DNA of 55,012 bases, taken from positions 1 through 55,012 of the forward strand of contig CAJMLK010000018.1 in assembly GCA_905214305.1 (NCBI GenBank). Reading direction: 5' to 3'. The translations under genes were made by a program, and so were the position numbers. This DNA comes from an uncultured bacterium (GTDB taxonomy: Bacteria > Desulfobacterota > Desulfovibrionia > Desulfovibrionales > Desulfovibrionaceae). Below are positions 7,796-15,882 of this stretch, piece after piece. Under the pieces are notes generated by a model. It saw only the letters and a list, made by a program, of their open reading frames with translations, made no database searches and was not told the origin of the DNA. Within the stretch, counting starts at the first letter, position 1; each line of letters starts with the position of its first letter.

Positions 7796-9844
7796 ATGAC
7801 GCTCTTTATCATAACCCTGCTTGTCCTGGCGGCGGCTGCCGCCGCCATGGCCCTGTTCGCGCTGCTGCCCTCTCCGGCGGGCAGCGGCCGGGCCGCCAAC
7901 CTTCTCGGCTCCTGCGGAGCCGCAGCGGGCTGTCTGGCGGGCCTGTGCGCGCTGGCCTTTGCCCCCTGGGGTGAGGCGGTCTCTCTGCGTCTGCCCTGGG
8001 GCCTGCCCGTGGGGGCCTGCCTTCTGGGGCTTGACCCCCTGAGCCGCATCTTCTTGCTGCCGGTTTTCGGCCTCGGCCTCGCGTGTTCCATATCCGGCGG
8101 CCTGGCCTTGCGCCACACGCGCCCGCAGGAACACAATCTGGCGGCGCACTGGTTTTTTTACATCCTGCTCATTTTCGGTCTCGCCCTTGTCATGGCGGCG
8201 CGGGATGCCGTGCTGTTCATGCTGGCCTGGGAGCTCATGTCGCTCGCGCCGTTCTTTCTTATTGAATTCAATGACGGCGACCGCCGGGTGCGCGATGCCT
8301 CGTGGGTCTATCTGGTGGCGGCCCATCTGGGGGCCGTGGTTCTTATGGCCTTTTTCGTGCTGCTCTGGCAGAGCACGGGAACCACATCGCTTGACGTCCT
8401 TCAAGGGGGCGCGGTCATGCAGGGGGTGGCGCGTGACGCCGGTTCCGGCGTGCTGACCGCCCTTTTCGCGCTGGCCGTGCTCGGCTTCGGCGCCAAGGCC
8501 GGGCTTGCGCCCATGCACGTCTGGCTGCCCGAAGCCCACCCCGCCGCGCCGAGCCACGTTTCGGCCCTGCTCTCCGGGGCCATGATCAACGCGGGCCTGT
8601 ACGGCATCATCCGCAGCCTCAGCCTGCTGGCCGCACCCGGTTCGGCCCCCGAATGGTGGGGCTGGGCACTGCTGCTGCTGGGCCTTGCCACCGGCCTGCT
8701 CGGTATTCTCAAGGCGCTGGGGCAGAGCAATCTCAAACGCCTGCTGGCGTATTCCAGCGTGGAAAATATGGGGCTCATGCTCATGGGTGTGGGAACAGGC
8801 CTCATAGGGCTGGCCTGCGGCAATGCCTGGATAGCCACTCTCGGCTTTGCGGGCAGCCTGATGCACATGCTGAACCACGCGGCTTTCAAGGGCCTGCTTT
8901 TTCTGTCTGCCGGGGAAGTGCTGCATGCCACGGGAACCGTGCGCATGGAGCAGCTTGGCGGGTTGCAGAAACGCCTGCCCCTGCTTGGCGCCGCCTTTGC
9001 CCTGGGCGCGGCGGCCATCGCCTGCCTGCCGCCACTTAACGGCTTTGCCGGTGAACTTGTGCTGGCGCTTTCGCTGCTGGACGGCCCAAGCCTGCCCGGT
9101 GTGGAGCGTCAGGTGGGCCTTTTGCTGGCTCTGGTAATCCTTGCCCTTATCAGCGGTCTTGCCGCCGCCCTGTATGCCAAGGCGTACGGCATCACCTTTC
9201 TTGGCGAACCCCGCACCGGCTTTGCGGCCAATGCGCGGCCCGTCGGCTGGCGTACTCTCTGGCCACTCGCCCTGCCCGCAGCCGTGTGCGTGACCGGCGG
9301 TCTGGCAGCCCCCCTCTTTTTTGACCTCGCCTCCATGACGGGCCTTGCCGCCCTGCCCATGCCCAACGACATGCAGGCCGGCGCTCTGGCAGGACAGGAA
9401 CAGATGCGCGCCAGCCTCGCCATGGTATCGCTGATTGGTTCCATTGCTCTGGGCCTTGCCCTGGCGGGCATCATCCTGCGCAAGCGCCTGCTCAGGCGGC
9501 GCAGCGTGGGCAGCATGCCCACCTGGGGCTGTGGCTATCAGGGGGGCACGGCCCGTATCCAGTACACCGATGCGGGCTTTTCCGAACCGCTGGGCAAGAT
9601 ATTTGCCCCCGGCATGGGCCTGAAAGTGCGCATGCAGCTGGATTCGCGGCTGTTTCCCACCAAGGGCGATGTGAGCGTTTCCGCTCCGGACCGCCTGCGC
9701 AATTCCATCTATGACCCACTTTTCGAAGGCATAGAGCGCCTGTGCAATGCCTGCAAGATCATGCAGCACGGCAAGATACATCTCTATATTCTTTACATTC
9801 TGGCCACGGTTGTGGGCCTGCTTGTATGGGGGCTGAGCGCATGA
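7796..9844 (+). CDS. ehrA: EhrA: proton-conducting membrane subunit (NuoL/HyfB-like) of a hydrogenase-related complex
   Basis: Very hydrophobic 682-residue antiporter-like protein with about 15 membrane segments, the size of HyfB. Residues typical of the NuoL/M/N pump family are visible: a glutamate in the fifth helix (LAWELMSLAPF), a lysine in the seventh (FGAKAGLAPMHVWLPEAHPAAPS) and a conserved lysine in LKALGQSNLKRLLAYSSVENMG. It should move protons or sodium ions across the inner membrane as part of the complex encoded by the next five genes. Its stop overlaps the ehrB start (ATGA). The ribosome binding site is weak (GAAAG). The long opposite-strand open frame is a codon-bias shadow. Confidence 0.9.
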   Translation: MTLFIITLLVLAAAAAAMALFALLPSPAGSGRAANLLGSCGAAAGCLAGLCALAFAPWGEAVSLRLPWGLPVGACLLGLDPLSRIFLLPVFGLGLACSISGGLALRHTRPQEHNLAAHWFFYILLIFGLALVMAARDAVLFMLAWELMSLAPFFLIEFNDGDRRVRDASWVYLVAAHLGAVVLMAFFVLLWQSTGTTSLDVLQGGAVMQGVARDAGSGVLTALFALAVLGFGAKAGLAPMHVWLPEAHPAAPSHVSALLSGAMINAGLYGIIRSLSLLAAPGSAPEWWGWALLLLGLATGLLGILKALGQSNLKRLLAYSSVENMGLMLMGVGTGLIGLACGNAWIATLGFAGSLMHMLNHAAFKGLLFLSAGEVLHATGTVRMEQLGGLQKRLPLLGAAFALGAAAIACLPPLNGFAGELVLALSLLDGPSLPGVERQVGLLLALVILALISGLAAALYAKAYGITFLGEPRTGFAANARPVGWRTLWPLALPAAVCVTGGLAAPLFFDLASMTGLAALPMPNDMQAGALAGQEQMRASLAMVSLIGSIALGLALAGIILRKRLLRRRSVGSMPTWGCGYQGGTARIQYTDAGFSEPLGKIFAPGMGLKVRMQLDSRLFPTKGDVSVSAPDRLRNSIYDPLFEGIERLCNACKIMQHGKIHLYILYILATVVGLLVWGLSA

Positions 9845-10782
9845 GGCAGGACATGGTCGTCTATTTCGTGCAGTTTGCGCTGGCCCTTGTTCTGGCTCCG
9901 CTGCTGCCCGGCATCATCAACAGGGTCAAGGCCAAGTTTGCGGGCAGGCACGGCAAGCCCCTGCTGCAAACCTACTATGATCTGGCGCGCCTCATGCGCA
10001 AGGGCGAAGTCATCAGCCGCACCACAACCTGGGTTTTCGCCTGTGGCCCCGCAGTGGCCCTGTCAACAGCGCTTTGCGCCATTGCCCTGCTGCCGCTTGG
10101 CGGGGCGGCCTCGCCTCTGGCTTTTGGCGGCGACTTTATTCTGGCAGCCTATCTGCTGGGCATGGGGCGCTTTGCCATCATGCTGGCGGCACTTGATACA
10201 GGTTCGGCCTTTGAGGGAATGGGCGCAAGCCGCGAGGCCACCTTCGCGGCACTGGCCGAACCGCTCTTTTTTCTGGCGCTGCTGGTGCTGACCAGCGTCA
10301 CTCTGGACATGGGGCGCGGCCCGCACGCGGCCTTTTCGCTTTCATCCATGTTCGGGGGGCAGATTGCCGGAGCCTGGGCCATGGGCCGGGGCGAGCTGCT
10401 GCTTTTGCCCTGTATTTTCTTCATTCTGCTGCTGGTGGAAAACTGCCGCATCCCTGTGGATGATCCCAATACCCACCTGGAACTGACCATGATCCACGAG
10501 GTCATGGTGCTGGACCACTCCGGCCCCAATCTCGCCATGATTGTTTACGGCGCGGCCCTCAAGCTGTGGTTCTTTTCGGCCCTTATTGCCGGACTGGTTA
10601 CGCCCGCCCTGCCCCTGTGGCAGCAGGCGGGGCTGCGCGTGCTCATTGTGCTGCTGCTGGCCGTGGTCGTGGGCATTGTGGAATCTGTCATGGCGCGCCT
10701 GCGCATGGATCGTGTGCCCTATCTGCTCGGCGGCGCATCGGCCATGGCGGCGCTGGCGCTCATTCTGACCCAGGCGAGGTAG
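9841..10782 (+). CDS. ehrB: EhrB: NuoH/HyfC-like membrane subunit
   Basis: This 313-residue protein has about eight membrane helices and matches the complex I subunit H / HyfC family that anchors the peripheral arm. Diagnostic stretches are GKPLLQTYYDLARLMRKGE near the N-terminus and ENCRIPVDDPNTHLELTMIHE, the acidic loop near the quinone/electron-transfer interface in this family. The start at 9841 overlaps the ehrA stop by 4 bp; the longer frame to 9742 lies inside ehrA and is rejected. Confidence 0.92.
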   Translation: MRQDMVVYFVQFALALVLAPLLPGIINRVKAKFAGRHGKPLLQTYYDLARLMRKGEVISRTTTWVFACGPAVALSTALCAIALLPLGGAASPLAFGGDFILAAYLLGMGRFAIMLAALDTGSAFEGMGASREATFAALAEPLFFLALLVLTSVTLDMGRGPHAAFSLSSMFGGQIAGAWAMGRGELLLLPCIFFILLLVENCRIPVDDPNTHLELTMIHEVMVLDHSGPNLAMIVYGAALKLWFFSALIAGLVTPALPLWQQAGLRVLIVLLLAVVVGIVESVMARLRMDRVPYLLGGASAMAALALILTQAR

Positions 10783-10786
10783 AAGC

Positions 10787-11410
10787 ATGGAATCTCTTTT
10801 GCAATCCTGCCTGTTTCTGCTCATGCTGAACAACCTGCTCATGCTGGGCACAACACGGCTCATGTGGCTCATACGCCTTACCGCATTTCAGGGCATTCTG
10901 CTGGCAGCCATGCTGCTCAGTCTGGATCATGCCCTGCTGGGCGGAGCTGTTCTTCTTATCAAGGGCGTGTTGCTGCCGGGCCTGCTTTGGCGCACCCGCG
11001 AACGGCTGCACGCCCGGCAGCGCATGCGACCCCGCCTGCATGTGGCCGTAGGGGTGCTGGCCGGCATGGGGGGCCTTGTGCTCTCGCTCTGGCTTGAGGC
11101 CAGACTGCTGACCCTGCCCGCCCTTTTTCCGCCACTGCTGCTGCCCACGGCACTGACCACACTTTTTTGCGGGCTTATCCTTGTGGTGGGGCGCACAACG
11201 GCTCTGGCCCAGGTCATCGGCTATCTTGTGGCTGAAAACGGCATTTTCCTGCTGGGCATGCCGCTGATGACGGCCGGGACCATCTGGTTTGAACTGGCTC
11301 TTTTGCTGGACGTGTTTGTGGCAGTGTTTGTTATGGGCATTGCCATCAACCACATCAGCAACACCTTTGAATCCATTGATGTGGGCCGCTTTCGCAGCCT
11401 CAGGGATTGA
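10787..11410 (+). CDS. ehrC: EhrC: HyfE-like (NuoK-like) membrane subunit
   Basis: A 207-residue protein with about six hydrophobic helices, close in size to HyfE. The second half (IGYLVAENGIFLLGMPL, then AINHISNTFESIDVGRFRSLRD) is the HyfE/NuoK-like segment with a buried glutamate (AEN). It lies 4 bp after ehrB and 5 bp before the chosen ehrD start, so it belongs to the same transcript. Confidence 0.9.
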   Translation: MESLLQSCLFLLMLNNLLMLGTTRLMWLIRLTAFQGILLAAMLLSLDHALLGGAVLLIKGVLLPGLLWRTRERLHARQRMRPRLHVAVGVLAGMGGLVLSLWLEARLLTLPALFPPLLLPTALTTLFCGLILVVGRTTALAQVIGYLVAENGIFLLGMPLMTAGTIWFELALLLDVFVAVFVMGIAINHISNTFESIDVGRFRSLRD

Positions 11411-11415
11411 CGGTC

Positions 11416-12909
11416 ATGCTGGAAGCCTTGCTTTTTCTCCCGCTGGCGGCGGGCTGTATCATGTTGCTCGGCACAAGTTCCCTGTGCCGTACTCTGCTGC
11501 CCCTCACAGGACTGGCCCACGCAGGGCTGGCAGCCGCAACCACCTGGAACGTGGCCAACGGGGCCGCACCGGAAGCTTTGGGCGGGCTGCTGGCGCCGGA
11601 TCCGCTGGGTGCGCTGTTTCTCATGCTTGCCAGCCTGCTCTTTCTCGCGGCCTCTGTATACGCGGTGTACTATCTGCGCGAGGAAGAACGCCTGGGCGTG
11701 CATACCGCCTTTCAGGACGGCCGGAGCTTTACCAACGCGCCGCAGCGCCGTCTGGCCGCCTGCCTGTGCTTTTTTCTCTCATCCATGACCCTTGTGACCA
11801 CCACCCCGCATCTCGGGGCCTTATGGGTCGGCATCGAGGCCACCACGCTTTCCAGCGCGCCGCTGATCTACTTTCACCGCCACCAGCGCTCCCTCGAAGC
11901 CACCTGGAAATACCTCATCATCTGTTCCGTGGGTATCGCTCTGGCGATGGTGGGCAACATCCTGCTTTCTGTGGCTTTTTATACGCCAGAAGGCATGGAA
12001 GCCATGGTGGAAGGCATGGATCAGGTGGGCTGGTATGTGAGCCACGCTCGCGCCGGTGAAGAAACCTGGCTCAAGGCTGCATTCATTTTTCTGCTGGTGG
12101 GCTACGGAACCAAGATGGGGCTGGCCCCCCTGCACAACTGGCTGCCGGATGCTCACAGTCAGGCCCCGTCACTGGTTTCGGCCCTGCTGTCCGGTGCATT
12201 GCTCAACTGTGCCATGCTCGGCATTCTGCGCGGGCATCAGATCATGCTGGCAGCAGGACTTGGCGGATTCAGCAGCGGCCTGCTCAGCTTTTTCGGCATG
12301 CTGTCGCTGATTACGGCGGCCATCTTCATTGTGGGTCAGGGGCATTACAAGCGCATGCTGGCCTATTCCAGCGTGGAGCATATGGGCATACTGGCGCTGG
12401 GCGTGGGCGTGGGCGGGCTGGCCGTGTCCGGGGCCATGCTGCATGCCGTCTGCCATTCGCTGACAAAGTGCATGCTCTTTTTGCTTTCCGGCAACATTCT
12501 GGCCCGCTATCACACCTTTTCCAGCTATGACGTCCGCGGCATGCGCTGGACCATGCCTGTCACAGGAACCCTGTGGATGGCCGGTTTTCTGGCCGTGGCA
12601 GGCTCACCGCCTTTTGGCATTTTCATCAGTGAGTTCATCATCTTCAAGGGGATGCTGGCTGCCGGCTCTCCCTTTCTGGCAGCAGGCTATCTGCTGGCTC
12701 TGGCCGTAATATTTGTGGGTCTTTCGGTGGCGGTGCTGCGCATGGTGCAGGGCAACCGCCCTGCGGACATGCCGCAGAATCCGCGCGAACCACTGCTGAG
12801 TGTGCTTCCGCCACTGGTGCTTGGCATGGGCGTGCTGACTCTGGGTCTGTGGATACCCGACTGGCTGTGGAATTTTTTACGGCAGGCCGCAGCCCTTATC
12901 GGCGGATAG
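11416..12909 (+). CDS. ehrD: EhrD: second antiporter-like subunit (NuoN/HyfF-like)
   Basis: Antiporter-like membrane protein of 497 aa with about 14 helices. The pump signature is seen in VGIEATTLSSAPLIYFHR (helix 5 glutamate), VGYGTKMGLAPLHNWLPDAH (helix 7 lysine) and HYKRMLAYSSVEHMGI. I prefer the ATG at 11416, which has CAGGGA at 11401-11406 as ribosome binding site. A TTG at 11407 overlapping the ehrC stop is possible but would leave no room for a Shine-Dalgarno. Two antiporter-like subunits (EhrA and EhrD) suggest two ion channels per complex. Confidence 0.9.
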   Translation: MLEALLFLPLAAGCIMLLGTSSLCRTLLPLTGLAHAGLAAATTWNVANGAAPEALGGLLAPDPLGALFLMLASLLFLAASVYAVYYLREEERLGVHTAFQDGRSFTNAPQRRLAACLCFFLSSMTLVTTTPHLGALWVGIEATTLSSAPLIYFHRHQRSLEATWKYLIICSVGIALAMVGNILLSVAFYTPEGMEAMVEGMDQVGWYVSHARAGEETWLKAAFIFLLVGYGTKMGLAPLHNWLPDAHSQAPSLVSALLSGALLNCAMLGILRGHQIMLAAGLGGFSSGLLSFFGMLSLITAAIFIVGQGHYKRMLAYSSVEHMGILALGVGVGGLAVSGAMLHAVCHSLTKCMLFLLSGNILARYHTFSSYDVRGMRWTMPVTGTLWMAGFLAVAGSPPFGIFISEFIIFKGMLAAGSPFLAAGYLLALAVIFVGLSVAVLRMVQGNRPADMPQNPREPLLSVLPPLVLGMGVLTLGLWIPDWLWNFLRQAAALIGG

Positions 12910-13010
12910 AGCGGATAACCAATGAAATGATGCGCTGCCCTGCAAGGATTGGTCCGCAACTCCTTGCCGCGAAATAGGCGCGGGTGAACTTTGCTCGCCG
13001 TCAAGCGACT

Positions 13011-13210
13011 AGAGCAGATTAACTTTGAAATGCTTCACATTTCAAAGTTTTCATTCAGCCGAAAAATGCGATTTTCGGCTGAATCTACGCCACATTGTGG
13101 CGCGCTGCACTTTCGTGCAGCGTTAGAGCATTTACACTTTTTCAAAGTTAAAATGCTCTATTTCAGGTGGAAAATTCTCCAGGGCAATATTGCTTTAGCA
13201 TTGCTCTGGC
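13011..13210. repeat. Array of six consecutive inverted repeats between ehrD and ehrL
   Basis: Stems read directly from the sequence: AACTTTGAAATG 13021-13032 with 13038-13049 (12 bp, loop 5); ATTCAGCCGAAAA 13053-13065 with 13072-13084 (13 bp, loop 6); CGCCACA 13088-13094 with 13096-13102; CGCTGCAC 13103-13110 with 13115-13122 (loop TTTC); TAGAGCATTT 13124-13133 with AAATGCTCTA 13151-13160; CCAGGGCAAT 13179-13188 with ATTGCTCTGG 13200-13209 (one G-T pair). The first and fifth carry the AGAGCA/CTTTGA words of the dispersed repeat family. None is followed by a long T-run, so they do not look like ordinary terminators. Confidence 0.85.
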
Positions 13211-13278
13211 GGCTGCGCGTGCAGACGTCCGCCACGAGGGCGCAAGCGCGCTGCCTGTGCGCTGTATAGCACCGTAGC

Positions 13279-13326
13279 GAGCATTTTGAACCTTTGAGAG
13301 TCTGTATGCCCAAAGACAAAATGCTC
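13279..13326. repeat. Inverted repeat abutting the ehrL ribosome binding site
   Basis: GAGCATTTTG (13279-13288) pairs with CAAAATGCTC (13317-13326), and CTTTG (13292-13296) with CAAAG (13311-13315) inside it. The Shine-Dalgarno AGGAGG starts at 13328, so the folded leader would place a stem directly beside the site where ribosomes load on ehrL. Confidence 0.75.
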
Positions 13327-13338
13327 CAGGAGGATATC

Positions 13339-15060
13339 ATGTCGTTCGACTACCGCGAGTCGGTAACACTGAACAAACTTGGGCGTCATTCCGTATCTGA
13401 ACTGCGGGACATTCTCCGTCATGCTCTGGCCGGAGGCTGGCGCGTACTGGCGTTTTTCGGCATTCCCGGCACGGATGCTCCCCTTGATGCCCCAAACGGT
13501 GACGCACCGGATCAGCCCCGTGCCGTAAGTCTTTGCTGCGTTCTGGCCCACGACGGCACGCGCCGCCTTATGGCCCGGTGCACGCCGCCGGTGACGGCTT
13601 TTATGTCAATGACGCCGGAGTTGCCGCAACTGCACTATTTCGAACGTGAAATTTACGAGCAATGGGGCGTGGAGCCGGTGGGACACCCCTGGCTCAAAAG
13701 CGTGCGCCGCATTCCCGACAGCGCAGAAGCTGCCGCGCGCAACGCCGCAGAAAACAAAAACAGTTGCGCCACAATCGGGCAAGAAGCCGCACCAGCAAAC
13801 GATCCTGCTGCTGCCGCCCCGGCAGCTTTGGCGGCGTGCGGCCAGTCGCAGGCGCAGCCATATCCCTTTTACCGGGTGGAAGGGGCCGACGTGCATGAAG
13901 TTGCCGTTGGGCCTGTGCATGCGGGCATTATTGAACCCGGGCATTTTCGGTTTCAATGCTACGGCGAAAACGTACTGCACCTGGAAATAGCACTGGGCTA
14001 TCAGCACCGTGGCATCGAGGCCATGATCATTCAGGGGCCCGCCGCGCGGCGGCTGCATCTGCTGGAATGCGCCGCCGGTGACAGCACCGTTGCTCACGCC
14101 ACGGCCCACTGCGTCTTGCTTGAGCGCCTGAGCGGGCAGCAGCCGGACGAACGCGCCCAGTTGCTGCGCCGCATCGGGCTTGAGCTGGAACGCCTTGCCA
14201 ACCACACGGGCGACCTTGGCGCCATCGCCGGAGACACGGGCTTTCTGCCCACAGCCTCGTGGAATGGCCGCATACGTGGAGATTTTCTTAATATAACAGC
14301 AAGTTTGTGCGGGAACCGCTTCGGCAGGGGCCTGCTGCGCCCCGGGGGCGTGGCTTACGACCTTGATCCTGCGGAGTGCGCCGACATGCTGGCGCGCGTC
14401 CGGGCGGCATGGCATGATGCGCGCGGCTCGGTAGACGTGATGCTTGACGCCGTGACCGTGCGCAACCGCCTTGCGGATACCGGCATGGTGGAGCCTGCGA
14501 CTGCCCGTGAACTGGGTCTTGTGGGGGTGGCCGCCCGTGCCTGTGGACTGGATGTGGACGCACGCTTTCATATGCCCCTCAGCGACCTGCCCTGCGAGGG
14601 ATGCGCCCCCAGACTGGAAATAACGGGCGATGTCATGGCCCGCACCCTTGTGCGCAGCCGCGAACTGGACGACAGCCTGCGCCTGCTGGAGCTTGATCTT
14701 GCCCGCCTGAGCGCACTGCCCTGCGCAAAAGACGCAAGCAGGGCGGAAAAAGCGGACTCCACTGTCACCCCCGCAGCCGATGCCGCCGCCAAAACCTCGG
14801 ACACGGCCGGGGCTGCGCCCGCCACTTTTGACGCCCTGCCGCCGGACACCCTCGCTGTGGCGCTGGTAGAAGGCTGGCGCGGTGAAGTCTGCCATGTGGG
14901 GCTTACCGATTCTCAGGGCCGCCTGCTGGTCTACAAGGTGGTTGATCCCTCTTTCCACAACTGGACAGGACTGGCCATGGCCCTGCGTGGCAACCAGATT
15001 TCAGATTTTCCCCTCTGCAACAAGAGCTTCAATCTCTCTTATTGCGGGCATGACCTGTGA
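13339..15060 (+). CDS. ehrL: EhrL: hydrogenase-like large subunit (NuoC-NuoD fusion) without NiFe-binding cysteines
   Basis: Soluble 573-residue fusion. Residues 1-130 are NuoC/30-kDa-like (FEREIYEQWGVEPVGHPWL). An Ala-rich linker of about 50 residues follows, then a NuoD/large-subunit domain from about residue 185. Group 4 hydrogenases hold nickel with two Cys pairs (CGxC near the start of this domain, DPCxxC at the C-terminus). Here the first site reads E243-C244-AAGDSTVAHATAH, with a single Cys, and the C-terminus reads DFPLC560-NKSFNLSYC569-GHDL, so the paired ligands are absent. This matches Ehr complexes known from Geobacter-type bacteria. A second low-complexity insert (about residues 465-495) precedes the last domain. 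Start chosen at 13339 because AGGAGG lies 5 nt upstream. The reaction catalysed is unknown. Confidence 0.88.
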   Translation: MSFDYRESVTLNKLGRHSVSELRDILRHALAGGWRVLAFFGIPGTDAPLDAPNGDAPDQPRAVSLCCVLAHDGTRRLMARCTPPVTAFMSMTPELPQLHYFEREIYEQWGVEPVGHPWLKSVRRIPDSAEAAARNAAENKNSCATIGQEAAPANDPAAAAPAALAACGQSQAQPYPFYRVEGADVHEVAVGPVHAGIIEPGHFRFQCYGENVLHLEIALGYQHRGIEAMIIQGPAARRLHLLECAAGDSTVAHATAHCVLLERLSGQQPDERAQLLRRIGLELERLANHTGDLGAIAGDTGFLPTASWNGRIRGDFLNITASLCGNRFGRGLLRPGGVAYDLDPAECADMLARVRAAWHDARGSVDVMLDAVTVRNRLADTGMVEPATARELGLVGVAARACGLDVDARFHMPLSDLPCEGCAPRLEITGDVMARTLVRSRELDDSLRLLELDLARLSALPCAKDASRAEKADSTVTPAADAAAKTSDTAGAAPATFDALPPDTLAVALVEGWRGEVCHVGLTDSQGRLLVYKVVDPSFHNWTGLAMALRGNQISDFPLCNKSFNLSYCGHDL

Positions 15061-15069
15061 GGCTTTGAC

Positions 15070-15834
15070 ATGCTGCGCATCATCAAGGAACGCATTCATC
15101 AGAAATACCGCACGCTGGACTATCCCCGCCAGCAGCCTACGCTTTCGCCCCGCTACATGGGCCGCCCAAGCCTTACGCCGGTGGATTGTGGCGACTGCCG
15201 CGCCTGTTACACGGCCTGTCCCACCGCCGCCCTGCTGCCCACAAAGGGCGCGCCCGGCAGTACACCCACGCTGGATATGGGCCGCTGCACCTTTTGCGGA
15301 GCCTGCCGCGCCGCCTGCCCCAAACAGGCCATCACCTTTACGGGCGACCACTGCATGGCGGCCTTTCGGCATGAAGACCTGCTGGTGTTGCCCGGAAAAA
15401 CTGCGCCACAGGCCGCAACGCCCCCCGAGCCGGGCAAGTTTTCCATATTCAGGCGCTCTCTCAAGCTGCGTCAGATAAGCGCTGCGGGCTGTAACGCCTG
15501 CGAGGCCGACTGCAACGTGCTCGGCACGCTGGTGTTTGATTTGCCCCGCTTCGGCATTGATTTTGTCGCCTCGCCGCGACACGCCGACGGCATCGTGGTT
15601 ACCGGGCCTGTGTCCGAAAACATGCGTCTGGCAGCCCTTGATACGTATAATGCCACGCCGGAACCGCGCCTCGTGGTGGCTGTAGGAGCCTGCGCCATAT
15701 CCGGCGGTCTTTTCCGCGATGCTCCGCAGTGCAATAACGGCATTGCAGACATCCTGCCCGTGGATCTTTTTGTGCCGGGCTGCCCGCCCAACCCCTGGAC
15801 TATTCTGGACGGCCTGCTGGCCCTGCGGAAATAA
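15070..15834 (+). CDS. ehrS: EhrS: fused ferredoxin and NuoB-like small subunit
   Basis: A 254-residue iron-sulfur protein. The N-terminal half has two 4Fe-4S ferredoxin motifs (Cys 40, 43, 46, 50 and Cys 73, 76, 79, 83). The C-terminal half is NuoB/hydrogenase-small-subunit-like with GCNACEADC (Cys 141, 144), GACAISGG and VPGCPPNPW, which supply the four ligands of the proximal 4Fe-4S cluster. It should pass electrons from an unknown donor through three clusters to EhrL. In hydrogenase-4 and complex I these domains are usually separate genes (HyfH/NuoI and HyfI/NuoB). It lies 9 bp after ehrL and is the last gene of the complex. Confidence 0.9.
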   Translation: MLRIIKERIHQKYRTLDYPRQQPTLSPRYMGRPSLTPVDCGDCRACYTACPTAALLPTKGAPGSTPTLDMGRCTFCGACRAACPKQAITFTGDHCMAAFRHEDLLVLPGKTAPQAATPPEPGKFSIFRRSLKLRQISAAGCNACEADCNVLGTLVFDLPRFGIDFVASPRHADGIVVTGPVSENMRLAALDTYNATPEPRLVVAVGACAISGGLFRDAPQCNNGIADILPVDLFVPGCPPNPWTILDGLLALRK

Positions 15835-15882
15835 ATATTTTCACTCCACAAAAAACGCGACAACGAAATTTCCGGAAAATAT

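Larger units (their letters stand above)
12910..13338. other. Hairpin-rich spacer that splits the ehr operon
   Basis: A 429 bp gap interrupts an otherwise tightly packed operon (the other ehr genes are 0-9 bp apart). Positions 12910-13010 show nothing notable. From 13011 to 13326 there is a run of seven stem-loops, annotated below. The last one ends 1 bp before the Shine-Dalgarno of ehrL. Confidence 0.75.

Noticed and set aside
7733..9781. 682-codon minus-strand open frame opposite ehrA
   Set aside because: It is Gln/His/Gly-rich with no domain and mirrors a hydrophobic, GC-biased membrane gene on the plus strand that has strong family motifs.
13011..13326. CRISPR array or conventional attenuator
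   Set aside because: The stems differ in sequence and spacing, so there are no constant repeats with unique spacers; no leader peptide or T-run terminator is visible.
7796..15834. Assignment as a functional hydrogenase-4 or Ech hydrogenase
   Set aside because: Subunit makeup fits, but the large subunit lacks the paired cysteines that bind nickel, and no hyp maturation gene is near.
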